A DNA stretch of 64,000 nt from Theobroma cacao (GCF_000208745.1 NC_030852.1:6015187-6079186); one strand, 5' to 3'; shown: positions 24,248 through 35,400, counted from the first letter of the stretch. The notes: generated from the sequence alone by a model not told the origin. Numbers and translations: made by a program.

Positions 24248-25010
24248 TCAATTGGTATCCGTAAACATTATTAGCCATCGTATCAAAATACGGGGTACTA
24301 CATAAGGAAAACTAACTTTATCTAATCTAAGAATACCTCTAAGTTGCCCTTCTACTTCTGAAAATACCTGCAAGTTCTGGTACGTATGCCCCTGATTTGA
24401 GAAATGGTCTGCTGCCTGGTTCCCCTCTCGATGGATGTGCGAAATCCGAAAAGAGATAACACTCAAGGATCTGCGAATGGAAGTAAGCAAATACCGAGTC
24501 CTAGAGGATCCCTAATGACCCTCATTTATCATGTGTACCACTACTGTTGCATCCATTTCTATCCAAAGTCTAGTAACATTGTACTCAAGATACAAAAGTA
24601 AACCCCTATGTAGTGCCATTAACTCTACCTGTAATGAGTCACATGGTCCAAAATTTTCAAAAAATCCAAAAATCATGGTACTTGTATGGTCTTGAAGAAG
24701 TCCTCTTCCGGCAGCGTGCTGAAAATTATGCTTGGAACTCCCATCAACATTCAACTTAAACTCACCTCTTGATGGTTTACACCAAGAGAATATTTTTGGC
24801 GGATGTGGGGCCGCCTACTGAAATATTAGACCCCATACCTGAGCAATCTGTAGATCTCCCCTCCATTACCACCGGTGGAATTGCCTCCCATGGAATAATT
24901 GGTGGATGAGTTTGAGTATTCTCCACACCACTCTGTTAGGATACATACCAAGGTCCCTATACTTCACATCATTCCTTTCAACCCATAAGAACCAAAAAAT
25001 GAATAATGGC
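24248..25010 (-). pseudogene. LINE RNase H-like domain (plant RVT_3 type), broken
   Basis: On the minus strand a tryptophan-rich stretch (FWFLWVERNDVKYR) precedes the RNase H start FKLNVDGSS. Then come GLLQDHTSTMIFGF, the acidic motif VELMALHRGL and LWIEMDA (second aspartate). After a short frame break come FRISHIHREGNQAAD and the C-terminal part. This order is typical of the RNase H tail of plant LINE ORF2 and of the 'ribonuclease H protein' family derived from it. One stop lies just upstream of the domain and a stop after INEGH splits it. The final codons lie beyond the gypsy insertion at 7993. Confidence 0.8.
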
Positions 25011-25290
25011 ATTAACGTGCGTATGTGTCCTCTACTTCATTAATTTATTATTTTACACCTAAAAAATATTTTTCCCTTTGCTTCTCATAACTTGCATTTA
25101 ACTTAGGAAAATATTTTATCTTACTATATTGATTTTGTGCTTAGAGATTTATTTTTGGAAAATTATTATTGATACTAGAAAATATTTTTGGGTGAAAAGT
25201 TTTGATTTTTATAACTAGATTTTCTAAGAAATTTTATAAATACCAATTCACCTCCCCTTTTGGTATATTGTTCATTGAGACTTCTACACT

Positions 25291-25910
25291 AACAATTGGT
25301 ATAAGAGCTTGGTCTCATATTTTGTAGGTCTAATCACTTTTGAGATATCCATAGTAAAAGCTCACATCGATGAAAACGGAGGTGACGACAACAGTACTTG
25401 ATGAAAAGCAATCAATCTAATAGCCACCTCTCTTTTATAGATACTAACTATCCTTATTGGAAAAAGAGAATGAAAATATTTATTCAATCTATGGATTTGG
25501 ATATGTGGAATGTGATATTAGATGGCTTTAATGTCCCATATAAATTAGTAAAAGGAAATCTAATGATTAAGGCTAAAGATGAGTAGAGTGATACAGATAA
25601 GAGATTAGCTGACAATTGGTACAAAGCTTTGTCTTAAATTTTGTAAGTCTAACCGCTTTTGAGATATCTATAGTAGAAGCTTAAATCTACAAAAATGGAG
25701 TTGAAAGCAATAGTGCTTTATGAAAGGCAATCGATCCAAAGGCCACTTCTCTTTATAGATATTAACTATCATTATTGGAAAAAGAAAATGAAAATATTTA
25801 TTCAATCTATGGATTTGAACATGTGGAATGTGATATTAGATGGCTTTAATGTTTCATATAAATTAGTAGAAGGAAAATTAATGATTATCTAGTGATAAGT
25901 AAAGTGATAG
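25291..25910 (+). repeat. Tandem duplication of copia PBS, leader and gag start
   Basis: Unit 1 (about 25291-25610) runs from CTAACAATTGGTATAAGAGC through the gag start. Unit 2 (about 25611-25910) repeats it from CTGACAATTGGTACAAAGC. Both contain YWKKRMKIF / YWKKKMKIF and the phrase IQSMDL.MWNVILDGFNV. The period is about 320 bp and the units differ by about 10%, so the duplication is old. Confidence 0.85.
25297..25308 (+). promoter_or_regulatory. Primer-binding site of the SIRE-like copia
   Basis: TGGTATAAGAGC, one mismatch to the tRNA-iMet complement, two bases after the LTR end (ACTAACA). A weaker second copy (TGGTACAAAGC) lies in the tandem duplicate at about 25617. Confidence 0.8.
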
Positions 25911-26401
25911 ACATAAGAAATTAGTCTAAACAATTATAAGGCATATAATACTCTTCTTTATGCTTTGAGTCTTAGTTAATATAATAAAGTCTCTATGTGT
26001 GAAAATGCCAAACTATGATACCCCAACTTCTATAGGCTTGTAACTAAGTATAGATGTAATAATATGAGCTAGGGGTAGTTTCGTCATTTTCTCTAATAAG
26101 CTTCCAGAAGAAAGTTTTATGATATTTTAAGGCCTAAATAGGCATAAGACAGTATAAATGATGTGTGCTGATGAAAACACAAAGAAAACTAGAAGTTTCA
26201 ATAATATTCATAATAGGGGCAAAATGGTCATTTTTCACATCGGGTTAAAATTTTAAGTTTTTATGAACCCGAGCATGTTTAGACCATTATGAATATTGTC
26301 CCAGTGTTAAAAGAGCAAAAAGATTGCATAAAAGATTGGAGGAGAGTAAGTTAATTGGTGGAGGGGCATTTTCATAATTTTAAAGGAAATGATAAGATTG
26401 C

Positions 26402-26412
26402 CTATAAATACC
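26402..26412 (+). promoter_or_regulatory. TATA box of the subfamily D LTR
   Basis: CTATAAATACC about 390 bp into the LTR, followed by a CT-rich stretch (CTTCTTCTTCCC) typical of plant 5' leaders. The same sequence exists on the minus strand of the sister copy (GGCCTATAAATATCTTG near 36650). Transcription would start near 26430, defining the U3/R border by analogy. Confidence 0.65.
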
Positions 26413-27168
26413 TTGAATTTCCAGCAGCTTCTTGAATTTTTCAACAGCTGGTCTTCTTCTTCCCTTCTCCTCTCTCATGTTTCTTCATACTCCATGGAAG
26501 CTTGATTTTCAAACTTCCACAACTTTCTCTCTCTAGCTTTAATTTTCATGCTTTTGGTGCACCCTTCCATAAACCCTTGTGCTATTTCATCTTCTTACTT
26601 CAAAAACCTTGAAATATCTTGTTTTCATACTTTCTCTCACTAGTTGGGCATTCTAGAGAGAGAAAGAGAGAATCACTCCATTGATTTGGAAGCTATTGGA
26701 AGAGAATCCAACTACAAAGGAACCCTAGGGTGAGTGATGCACCAAGTTTGATTTTTAGCTGCAGAAAATGGCTAGTAATTGTGATTTATGAGCTGCTTTA
26801 TTGTTTAGTATGTTCATTACTTTTTAGTGATTAAGATAGTGAACATAGATAGCCCTTTAAAGTGGCAATTGAAAACTAGCCAAGAAATAGCTTTTAGAGT
26901 TCATAATGTGTAAATTTATCTAATGTTTTTGTTAATGTGATCTTAGGTTTTTAAGGAAGCACCAACATTCCAATTGGATCATTAGGGGAATTTGAGTCAA
27001 CTAAAAGTTCTACAATCAATTGGTGAGTGGACTACCTTCAAAACTGATTTTGGGAATGTGATGGATTGGACAAAGTGTTTGAATGATTTTATACAATTTT
27101 TCATGAAAATGAATGCCTTGGGAACAAGCTTTTGAGAAAAGGTTTATGTTATGAAATGTGATTATTAT

Positions 27169-27448
27169 NNNNNNNNNNNNNNNNNNNNNNNNNNNNNNNN
27201 NNNNNNNNNNNNNNNNNNNNNNNNNNNNNNNNNNNNNNNNNNNNNNNNNNNNNNNNNNNNNNNNNNNNNNNNNNNNNNNNNNNNNNNNNNNNNNNNNNNN
27301 NNNNNNNNNNNNNNNNNNNNNNNNNNNNNNNNNNNNNNNNNNNNNNNNNNNNNNNNNNNNNNNNNNNNNNNNNNNNNNNNNNNNNNNNNNNNNNNNNNNN
27401 NNNNNNNNNNNNNNNNNNNNNNNNNNNNNNNNNNNNNNNNNNNNNNNN
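27169..27448. other. Assembly gap (280 N)
   Basis: Lies in intron-like sequence of the D solo LTR, where the sister copy (reverse of 35617-35900) carries the C-rich minisatellite. The assembly resumes directly in the palindrome array. Confidence 0.99.
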
Positions 27449-27910
27449 TTCTAATTCTCGCTGCAACTAGATTCATTCTCGATGCAGCGAGAAACTCTCG
27501 AGTTTTAAAAAGGTAGGCTAGCCGAAAACTCACTGTAGATAGATGCATTTTTGCTACAGCGAAAATGACACTGTAGCTTCTCGCTACAGCTAAATTCATT
27601 CTCGCTACAGCAAGAAACTTTCTGTTTTTGAGTTACAATTTTGCTACAACGAGATTCAATCTCGCTGTAGCAAGAAACATTCTGTTTCTGGGTTACAATT
27701 TCGTTGAATCTCGCTGCAGCGAAAAACCTTCTGTTTTGGTCTCCTATCTTGTCCAATTGCTGCCCTATCTTTCACTCCTTTGCTACCATATCGGAGCAAG
27801 GACTTCCAACATTAAGGATTAAATGAGTTATGTTTAAAATGGGGAGGTTTAGTGAGAAACCCTCGTTCGGCTAATAACTAAACGCTGCAGCAAGAATGCC
27901 TTTCCGCTAC
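27449..27910. repeat. CTCGCTGCAGCGAG-type palindrome array (D solo LTR, plus)
   Basis: At least nine degenerate motifs (e.g. TCTCGATGCAGCGAGAA, TCTCGCTACAGCAAGAA, TCTCGCTGCAGCGAAAA) separated by short spacers, commonly followed by CTTTCTGTTT. Spacing is 25-60 bp. Confidence 0.8.
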
Positions 27911-28887
27911 AGCAAAGATTCGTTGTCGTATTTGACTTGCCTGTGCAATATTGAAGCTTTCATTCTTCAAATTGTTCGCTATGTATGGGTTCATGATTTT
28001 CAAATGATTAATCACTTAAGGGCTCGATAAAGGGTTTTATTAGGAATGAACCAAATTGCATTGTTTTTGAAACAAGTGCTTCATGATTTTAAATTTTCCT
28101 TTGTTATTGCTTGTTCCCTTCCTATGTTCACTCACTCGGTTTATACTCACTGTTTTCAAATTCATGTTTCAGATCACGAGGCAGGCGGTAACTAGGACGA
28201 GGGGTCCTCTGTAAACCTGTGTCCATCTTTTGGTAGGTGTTAGCATTCGATAGCTGTATATTCATCCAAGTCACTCCGCTGGAAATTGAGTCTTCTTTTT
28301 GAGATGTATGGACAAACTTGATGTAAATTATTAAGATACATGTTGTAGGCAATGTATGTATATTTTAAATGAGTAATGCAAATACGAGTTGGCAATGTAT
28401 ATTACTATTTTGGTTTAAAGTTACAATTTGTGACTTAACAATATTTGATGGTATGATGAGTAAGATAAATAATAGGCTTGCTTGGGCTTAGTGGATTACG
28501 TCCATTAGACCCATGCGCCGGTCATGGCCCGAAATTTGGGTCATGACACAAACAATTTCACGATACTTTAGACACCACATATGAGGGAACTAACCATGTT
28601 AAGGAATCCAAAATTGGGTTGCTTATCCATGATTATAAGAGAAAGTGAATCAATAAGTAAGATGTTTACATGGTTCACAAACATTGTACCACGTTTGAAG
28701 GGTTTAGGAAAAAACTTCTTAAATGCCCATCTAGTAAAAAAGATTTTATATAGCCTACTCAAAACTTAGATACCTAAAGTTACAGTTTTAGAATAAGCTA
28801 GAAATCTAAATGACTTCAAATTAAAAGAATTTATAAGATCCCTTCTCAGAGTTAACACTTAAGCATGATAGTGAGAGAAAAGAGTCT

Positions 28888-29622
28888 ATGAAGGATGAAG
28901 TCCAACAAAAGAAAGTTGCCCTTAAATCCATAGATGAAAAAGAAGAAAAAGTCATAAAAAATGATAGTGAGGAAGACATGGTCATGCTAGTTAGAAAACT
29001 CAATAAGTTCATGATTAAAAACTATGGAAATGAAAAACCTACAAAGGGATATGTGCCTAAAGTGGAGCATTCAAATGATCATTTAACATGCCATTATTAC
29101 AAAAAGGCTAACAACAATAAATATGAATACTCAAGCAAGAAGAAAATCTCAAGAAATTCCAAAAAAAAGGTGATGATAACAACTTCGAGTGATGATGAGA
29201 TTACAAGCTTTTTTCTTATGGCATTTGATGGCTACAAGAAGCAACATAAATGTTTGACATCAATAGTGCAAAAAAATGATAAATGGTACTTTGATAGTGG
29301 ATGTTTTAGACACATGACAAGTAGTAAGGAGTCTTTCAAAGAGTTGAGACCAAAAAAGGGAGGTAATGTAACTTTTAGTGATGACTTAAAAGGCCACATT
29401 GAAGGTATTGGAACAATTAGTAAGAATTCTTCCTCTCAAGTTAAAAATGTATTATTTGTTAGTGGACTTAAGCATAATTTATTAAGTGTTAGACAGCTTT
29501 GTGACAAAGGTTTTAAAGTCATTTTTGAAACCTTAATTTGTCATGTTATAGATGCTAAGACCAATAAAGTGATTTTTATGGGCCAAAGACAAGGCAATAC
29601 ATATTTTGTTTATCTTGATTAA
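28888..29622 (+). pseudogene. Copia gag C-terminus and protease region
   Basis: A 244-codon open frame, the longest uninterrupted piece of this element. The first ~100 residues are lysine-rich gag C-terminus. The aspartic-protease motif WYFDSGCFRHMTSS follows at about residue 132 (base 29283), with the catalytic DSG intact. The remainder, to NLLSVRQLCDKGF, is the normal copia PR/pre-integrase linker. It stops at 29620 just before the GAG-pre-integrase domain. Confidence 0.85.
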
Positions 29623-29639
29623 TTGTCTTCAAACAATGT

Positions 29640-30345
29640 ATGCTTCATGGCTAGGAAGAACGAGCATGCTTAATTGTGGCATAAGAAACTTGGACATATT
29701 AGTATGAACACACTTGCTAAATTATCATCATTAGATCTTGTGGTAAGACTCTCTAAGCTAAATTTTAACAATAATAAACTTTGTGATGCCGGTGCAAAAG
29801 GTAAACATAGGAGAGTCTCATTTAAATCCAAAAAAAAAAGTGACCACAATTAGTGAATTGCAACTTCTCCATATAGATTTGTTTGGCCCAACTAGGACTA
29901 TCAGCTTAGGTGGAAAGAACTATGGTTTGGTAATTGTTGATGACTACACTAGGTTTACATGGGTTTATTTCCTACACATAAGGATTAAGCTTTAAAAACA
30001 TTTACATCATTCTGCATGACAGTTGTTAATGAAAAAAGGTATATTATTTCAATTTTTAAAAGTGACCATGGCAAAGAATTTAAAAACTTAGGTTTTGAAC
30101 AATTATGCGATGAAAATGGTTATGGTCATAACTTTTCAACTCCTAGGACCCCACAACAAAATAGTGTAGTAGAAAGAAAGAATAGAACTTTAAAAGAAAT
30201 GGATATTACTATGTTGTGTGAGAACAATTTAACTAGATATCTTGGGACTAAAGCCATTAATACGTCATGCTACATCATAAATAAGGTAATGATAAGAGCA
30301 ATGCTAAAAAAGGACCTTATGAGTTGTACAAAGGCAAGAATATAG
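29640..30345 (+). pseudogene. Copia integrase, frame-broken
   Basis: The pre-integrase HHCC region is recognisable as LWHKKLGHISMNTLAKLSS (29680). The catalytic core follows: first D in LQLLHIDLFGP (29868), second D in FKSDHGKEF (30055), and E in NSVVERKNRTL (about 30171). The DDE triad is therefore retained although the frame is broken at 29670, 29780 and 30000. The integrase C-terminal part continues degraded to about 30560. Confidence 0.85.
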
Positions 30346-30839
30346 CATATTTTCATCCATTTGGTTGTAAACATTATGGATTAAATAATGAAAAAGATAA
30401 TTTATGAAAATTTGATGCTAAAAGTAAAGAACAACTTTTTCTAGGATATTCTCTAAACTTTAAAGCTTATAAACTATTTCATAAGAGAGCACTAATGGTT
30501 GAAGAGTCAATACATGTGTTATTTGATAACTCTAAGCCTCATTCTAAAAGGAAGATTGTGATGATAATTTCTACAAGAGAAAATTGAAAAGCTTGATCTC
30601 AATAAAGAAGATTGCAAAGAAAGTGTAAAGGCACCACAAGAAGAAAAACAACATATTGAAAAAATCATTGAAAAAAAATGCCTAACTACCCCATGTTGAG
30701 AAAAGAAGTTGATGATAGTAAGATCATTGGTAATCCCACTCAAGAGGTAAAGAAAAGAGCAAGAGCCAAACATGTTTGTGAGTATGTTGCTTTCATTTCT
30801 CAAATTGAGCCTAAGAATATTGATTATGCTTTAAATGAT

Positions 30840-31452
30840 TAACATTGGATTTTAGCAATGCAAGAAAAAGTAAATCAATTTGAAAGAAGTGAGGTATGGG
30901 AATTAGTACCTAGACCACATGATTATCCCATTGTAGGAACTAAATAGGTATTTAGAAATAAGATAGATAAACTTGGAAATATAACTAGAAATAAGGCTAG
31001 ATTGGTGGCTAAGGGATATAGTCAAGAGGAAGGTATAGATTATGATGAAACATATACACTCATAGCTAGGTTAGAGGCCATTAGGATGTTATTAGCATTT
31101 GTATGTTACATGAACTTCAAACTATTTCAAATGGATGTCAAAAGAGTTTTTTTGACCAAAAAAAATTAGAGTTATATGTGGATCAACCATCCGGATTTGA
31201 AAGTCTAACCTTTCCCAACCATGTGTTTAAACTTACAAAGGCTTTGTACGGTCTAAAATAAACACTTTTGGCTTGGTATGAGACACTTTCAAAACTTCTA
31301 ACAAACAAAGACTTTGATAGAGGTATGGTGGATAAGACACTTTTCATTAGAAGAAAGGGCATAAATATCATAATAGTACAAATATATGTTGATGATATAA
31401 TTTTTGGTGCTACTAATGAACCTCTCTGTCAAGAATTTGCTAGAGTAATGTA
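30840..31452 (+). pseudogene. Copia reverse transcriptase, frame-broken
   Basis: Begins with the ALND.HWILAMQEK / VWELVPRPHDY region, then KARLVAKGYSQEEGIDYDETY. The active-site box IYVDDIIFGATNE is at 31382. At least five stops or frameshifts occur (TAG at 30945, and around 31170 and 31259). No functional enzyme could be produced. Confidence 0.88.
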
Positions 31453-31465
31453 GGGAGAATTTGAA

Positions 31466-32329
31466 ATGAGTATGATAGGTGAGATAAATTACTTCTTGAA
31501 TTTGCAAATAAAGCAAAAAGAAAATAGTATATTTATCAACCAAGCCAAGTACACTAACGACATGCTCAAGAAGTTTGAAATGGTGAGAACTAGATCCTAC
31601 TCCGCTCTAATGTTCACATCTACCAAGTTGGACATTTATGAGCAAGGTACACCTATTAACCCTAAACTGTATAGATCAATTATAGGTTCTTTGCTTTATC
31701 TTACTACTAATAGACCGAGCATAAACTTCAGTGTAGGGTTGTGTGCTAGATTTCAATCATCACCTAAGGAGTCTCACTTAAATGCTACCAAAAGAATATT
31801 TAGATACCTTCATGACACACCTAACTTAGGCTTATGGTACCCAAAGAACTCATCCTTTGACTTACATTTTTACTCGGACGTTGATTTTAGAAGATGTAAA
31901 GTTGATAGAAAGACTAGCCTCGAAACTTGCCAATTCTTAAGAAAAATGTTAATATCATGGTTTTTTGAAAAGCAAAATAGCATATCTCAATCCACAATCA
32001 AATTTGAATATGTAATAGCTGGTAGTTATTATGCTCAAATTCTTTGGATGAAACAACAATTAGAAGACTATTGGTTATCAATGGAAAAGATTCCCATTAA
32101 GTGTGATAATACTAGTGCTATTAATCTTACCAAGAACCCCATTCATCACTCTAGAACAATGCACATTGAAATAAGACATCATTTTATTAGGGCTCATGTA
32201 TAAAAAGAAAATGTCATCTTAGAATATATTAACACTCAAGATCAACTAGCTAATATTTTTATTAAGCCATTAGATATAGAAACCTTTTTCAAGATTAGAG
32301 GAGCATTAGGTATGATGAATATGCCATGA
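31466..32329 (+). pseudogene. Copia RT C-terminus and RNase H
   Basis: A 245-codon open frame to 32203, then after one nonsense codon the same frame continues to a stop at 32327-32329 (GALGMMNMP). RT thumb/connection includes YRSIIGSLLYLTTNRP. RNase H shows FYSDVDF, CKVDRKTSLETC, NTSAINLTKNP and IEIRHHFIRAHV. The otherwise conserved STAEAEY motif reads STIKFEY, so a catalytic glutamate is apparently lost. Confidence 0.88.
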
Positions 32330-33153
32330 CAAGTTGACAAATCTTTGTTTTATTTTACAATAGGTACTAGTATAGTTGATTTTTCTTAATTTTCATTTTG
32401 AGTGATTTTTCTTAATTTTTGTTTTGAGTGATTTTTCTTGTTATTTGACTATTCTTATCTATGTATGTATATTTATGTTTGAACCTTAAAGATAAAATGT
32501 CCACACCTTACTTATAAATGTACATCTATGTGTGTCATTCTTGATTGATTGATGATATACTCCTTATTGACTTACTTAAAAATATACGAAATGGAGATAT
32601 ATCTTGATTTATTTATGATATATTAATATATTCCATAATGCCTTGAATTAATATCTTACATGGAAATATATCTTGATTGAAAACATCTATATGTGGCATT
32701 CTTGATGATGACTTATATTGTGCCTCGATTGCAATGGTTGAATATATTTCTTTATCTCTTAATTGAATATCTTGAGTAGAAATATATTATGACTTACTTA
32801 TACGTATTGCTTCCTTGAATGTGCTAAATGGATATATTAGTACTAACCATTATGTCATGAGTTTGAATGTTTAAAGCTCACACTTCTTAACCTTTTTTAT
32901 ATAACAAAAAGGGGGAGAATGTTTATGAGTAGATTGAAATGCTCTTATATTAGCTGAATTTGCCTTGAAAACATTTTTTGAACTTCATGCATACATTAAG
33001 GGGGAAAATTTTTAGAGTTCGTATTCATTTCTTATACCTTTCTCACTTAAATGTTTTCAACAAAGGCATAGAAGCTAATTAAGTTAGGTGGAGGTTTTAA
33101 GAAATTTCAAATGCAATATGCTCATGTTTTTGTCATATTAAAAAGGGGGAGAT
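32330..33153 (+). other. Copia 3' internal non-coding region with three polypurine tracts
   Basis: No open frame of note; an env-like frame known from some SIRE elements is not visible. A 33-bp unit GATTTTTCTTAATTTT..TTTTGAGT repeats about three times at 32381-32450. TCTTGATTGA-type phrases recur at 32540-32800. Purine tracts occur at 32905-32918 (AAAAAGGGGGAGAATG), about 32999-33010 (AAGGGGGAAAATT) and 33141-33152 (AAAAGGGGGAGAT). The last abuts the LTR and is the functional-type PPT. Confidence 0.8.
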
Positions 33154-35199
33154 TGTTAGCCTTGAGTTACATCATGTTTTGATTTGACAAAAATCACATG
33201 TTTTTTTGAGCTTTATGTCAAACATTTGAAACTGTCTCAAATACATTTTCAATCCCCTAAGGTTACATATTTGTTTAAAAAGCCATGCTTTATTAGAAAA
33301 CACCTTATAAGCTTTCAAACAATGCATATTCAGTTAGAAATATAAAAGCAAACATGCCTTGAAATTTTATTTGAATATAAAAACCAGGTAAGGAGGAAAT
33401 AGCTAGAAAGAAGTGTCAAAAAGCTAAGGAAACCTCAAAACACAAGCCAAAAGTCGATCTTAAAGAAGCTCAAGTTGATCTAAAGCTAAATGACTGCAAA
33501 TCTTAAAGACTATAAAGCCATAGTCAACCCTAAAGTGTTTATAGTATACCTTATTCCAAAAAGCTTAAGAAAATCAAGTTTTAAACAAACATAGTCAACT
33601 ATAGAGGAAGTGTAATCGACTATAGTAGCTCAATTTTGCAAAATACACTATTGGGAAAAGGATCGAGAAGAAGAAGGATATACTCGATTATGGAGCCCTA
33701 ATTTGAGAAGTTTGAAGAACATAGTCAATCTAAGAGCATTGTAGTCGACTCTAAAGCTTCAACAATGATCAGATTTGATTCAAACTTGTGTCTAATGGCT
33801 CAAACCTTTGCCCTAGTTATAAATAGACACATTTGAGCCATTTTAAAGTAAAAGAATACCTAAACTAAAGCTGTAAACTCTAAAAAGACCTTAAAAAGCT
33901 CATTTTCACTCTCTAGCATCCTTTTAGTTTTTCACCAAGCTTACAAAGTTGAATACTTGCTTTATTTGAGTTGATTTTTCTTCTCTCACTAGACACAAGC
34001 TAAAATCTATAACATCCAGCCTTTGTGAGGCAAATCTTTGCTTTTACTACTTTGTACACATATCTTGTAAAGGTTCTAACTTAACCTTGAAAAACTATAT
34101 ATGAGGATTTCTGGTTGCGCGTTTAAAAACTATTGTTGGTGGTTTACCGCTTCATCCCGTTAAAAAGCAAGAATCCTTTTGTGAATTGTGTAAAGGTTAT
34201 TACTTAATCTTGTGAAAAACCAGTTGTATGGGTTATTACTTGATCCCATTAAAAAGTAAGAATCCATTTGTGAATTGTCTAAGGGTCATCACTTTTTCCT
34301 GTTAAAAAGTAAGAATCCTTGATAGTGAATTAAAATTCCTTGGTTACCAATGTCACGACCCAAATTTCGAGCCATGACAGGCGCGTGGGCCCAATGGACA
34401 TAGTCCACTAAGCCCAAGCAAGCCTATTAATCTGACATATTCATCATTCCATCATAACTTCTAAGTCATATTTCATAACTTAGAATCAAAATAAAATTAT
34501 ACATTTGCCATCTCATACTGGCATACCAAACAAGTGTATATACATTGTCTACAACATGTATCTTAGCAATTTACATTAGGTTTGTCTATACACAACAAAA
34601 TAATACTCGACTTCCAGCGGAGGGACTTGGATGAATGTACAACTACTGAATGCCGAGACACCTACCAAAAGATGGATACAAGTCTATAAGGACACCTCGT
34701 CCTAGTTACCGGCTGCCTCGTGATCTAAAAACATGGAGTTGAAAATGGTGAGTATAAACTCAGTGAGTGAACAAGGAAGGGAACAAGCAACCATAAGCAA
34801 GAATTTCAAATCATGATGCACTTGTTTTAAAACAATGCAATTTAATTTCATTCATATTAAAAACCCCTCGTTAAACCCTTATATGATTAATCAATTGGTA
34901 ATGAGGAACCCATACATAACAGATAATTTAAAGAATGAAGGCTATAGTGATACACCAATAAGACAAATGCGACGACGAATCTTCGCTGCAGCGGGAAGGC
35001 ATTCTCGCTACAACGACGTTGGAATTAAGTTATTAGCCGAACGTGGGTTTCTCAACCAGCCAAGGGTTTTTCACTAAACCACCTCATTTTAAACTTAACT
35101 CATTTAGTCCTTAATGTTGGAAGTCCATGCCCATATATGGTAGCAAAGAAGTGAAAAATAGGGCAGCAATTGGACAAGATAGGAGACAAAAATAGAAGG

Positions 35200-35400
35200 T
35201 TTTTCAATCTCACTACAGCGAAATTGTAACCCAAAAATAGAAGGTTTCTCTCTGCAACAAAATTCAGCTGATGAAACAGAAGTTTCTCGCTGCAGCGAGA
35301 TTCCTTTTCGTTGCAGCGAGAAGCTACAGTGACTATCTCACTACAGCGAGAACTAGTTCTAGTGAAGGTTCTCAAACCTGAGAGTTTCTCGCTGCAGCGA
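35200..35400. repeat. CTCGCTGCAGCGAG-type palindrome array (D solo LTR, minus)
   Basis: Six motifs in 200 bp, including full TTTCTCGCTGCAGCGAGA at about 35283 and variants TTTCGTTGCAGCGAGAA, TCTCACTACAGCGAGAA and TTTCTCGCTGCAGCGAAAA. More isolated copies lie at 34980-35020. Confidence 0.85.

Larger units (their letters stand above)
7994..24302 (-). mobile_element. Complete LARD-like gypsy-type retrotransposon without coding capacity (subfamily D)
   Basis: It is flanked by TAAGG at 7989-7993 and 24303-24307. On the minus strand the 5' LTR is 24302-21332. An exact 12-base PBS (TGGTATCAGAGC) at 21327-21316 is separated from it by four bases. The internal region spans 21331-16891, and a purine tract (AAGTGAGGGAAAC) abuts the 3' LTR (16890-7994). 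The TTCGAGGACGAA-type phrase just before the PPT is usual at the 3' end of plant gypsy (Tekay/Del-like) internal regions, which is the basis of the class call. The ~4.44-kb interior has no gag-pol frames beyond a short gag-like start, so it was mobilised in trans or is deeply decayed. Confidence 0.85.
21332..24302 (-). mobile_element. 5' LTR of the LARD-like element (subfamily D), contains an assembly artefact
   Basis: 2971 bp with TG..CA ends. Minus-strand exon-like signals: donor GTGAGTA at 23497-23491, middle exon 23140-23067 (74 nt) bounded by TATAG and GTGAGTG, acceptor TTTTCAG ending 21751. Palindrome motifs occupy 21990-22350, the minisatellite 22613-22800 and an (AT)n tract 22839-22888. 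A single N at 23267 joins a duplicated 129-bp segment (see findings). Confidence 0.85.
7578..25035 (-). mobile_element. LINE 3' fragment (minus strand), split by a gypsy-type element
   Basis: The parts are 25035-24303 and 7993-7578, reading on the minus strand. The first encodes the end of the reverse-transcriptase polyprotein and an RNase H domain. The second carries the last codons, a stop and the 3' UTR, which ends in a poly-A tail seen as T7 at 7578-7584. When the insertion and one TAAGG are removed, the frame runs across the empty site and stops within about ten codons, which confirms the pairing. The 5' boundary near 25035 is approximate and the LINE is 5'-truncated. No clear target duplication was found, and about 25 bp of copia LTR seem deleted. 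Confidence 0.75.
26014..28548 (+). mobile_element. Solo LTR, subfamily D, plus orientation, with N gap
   Basis: Starts TATGATACCCCAAC (from TGTGAGACCCC) and ends GGGTCATGACA, with perfect CAAAC duplications at 26009-26013 and 28549-28553. It interrupts copia gag. A TATA box CTATAAATACC lies at 26402. Exon 1 ends CCTAGG at 26729 before GTGAGTG. The middle exon is 26947-27022 (76 nt) between CTTAG and GTGAGTGG. The acceptor GTTTCAG ends at 28172. The gap at 27169-27448 covers the minisatellite position, and palindrome motifs follow at 27449-27910. It is a sister of 34351-37045. Confidence 0.9.
25398..28870 (+). pseudogene. Copia gag, duplicated start, split by a solo LTR
   Basis: N-terminal gag (UBN2-like: YPYWKKRMKIF, MDLDMWNVILDGF) is at 25398-25586 and again at 25695-25892. 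It continues to 26013 (NAKQ) and resumes after the solo LTR at 28549 with DTLDTTYEGTN, then FTWFTNIVPRLKGLGKNF and LVKKILYSLLK. Several frameshifts and stops are present. The gag C terminus lies at 28888-29200, where the usual CCHC zinc knuckle is damaged: only CHYYKK is left where a full C-X2-C-X4-H-X4-C is expected. Confidence 0.85.

Noticed and set aside
27149..27599. Frames across the second N gap
   Set aside because: Same reason. The flanks are intron-like LTR sequence and palindromes.
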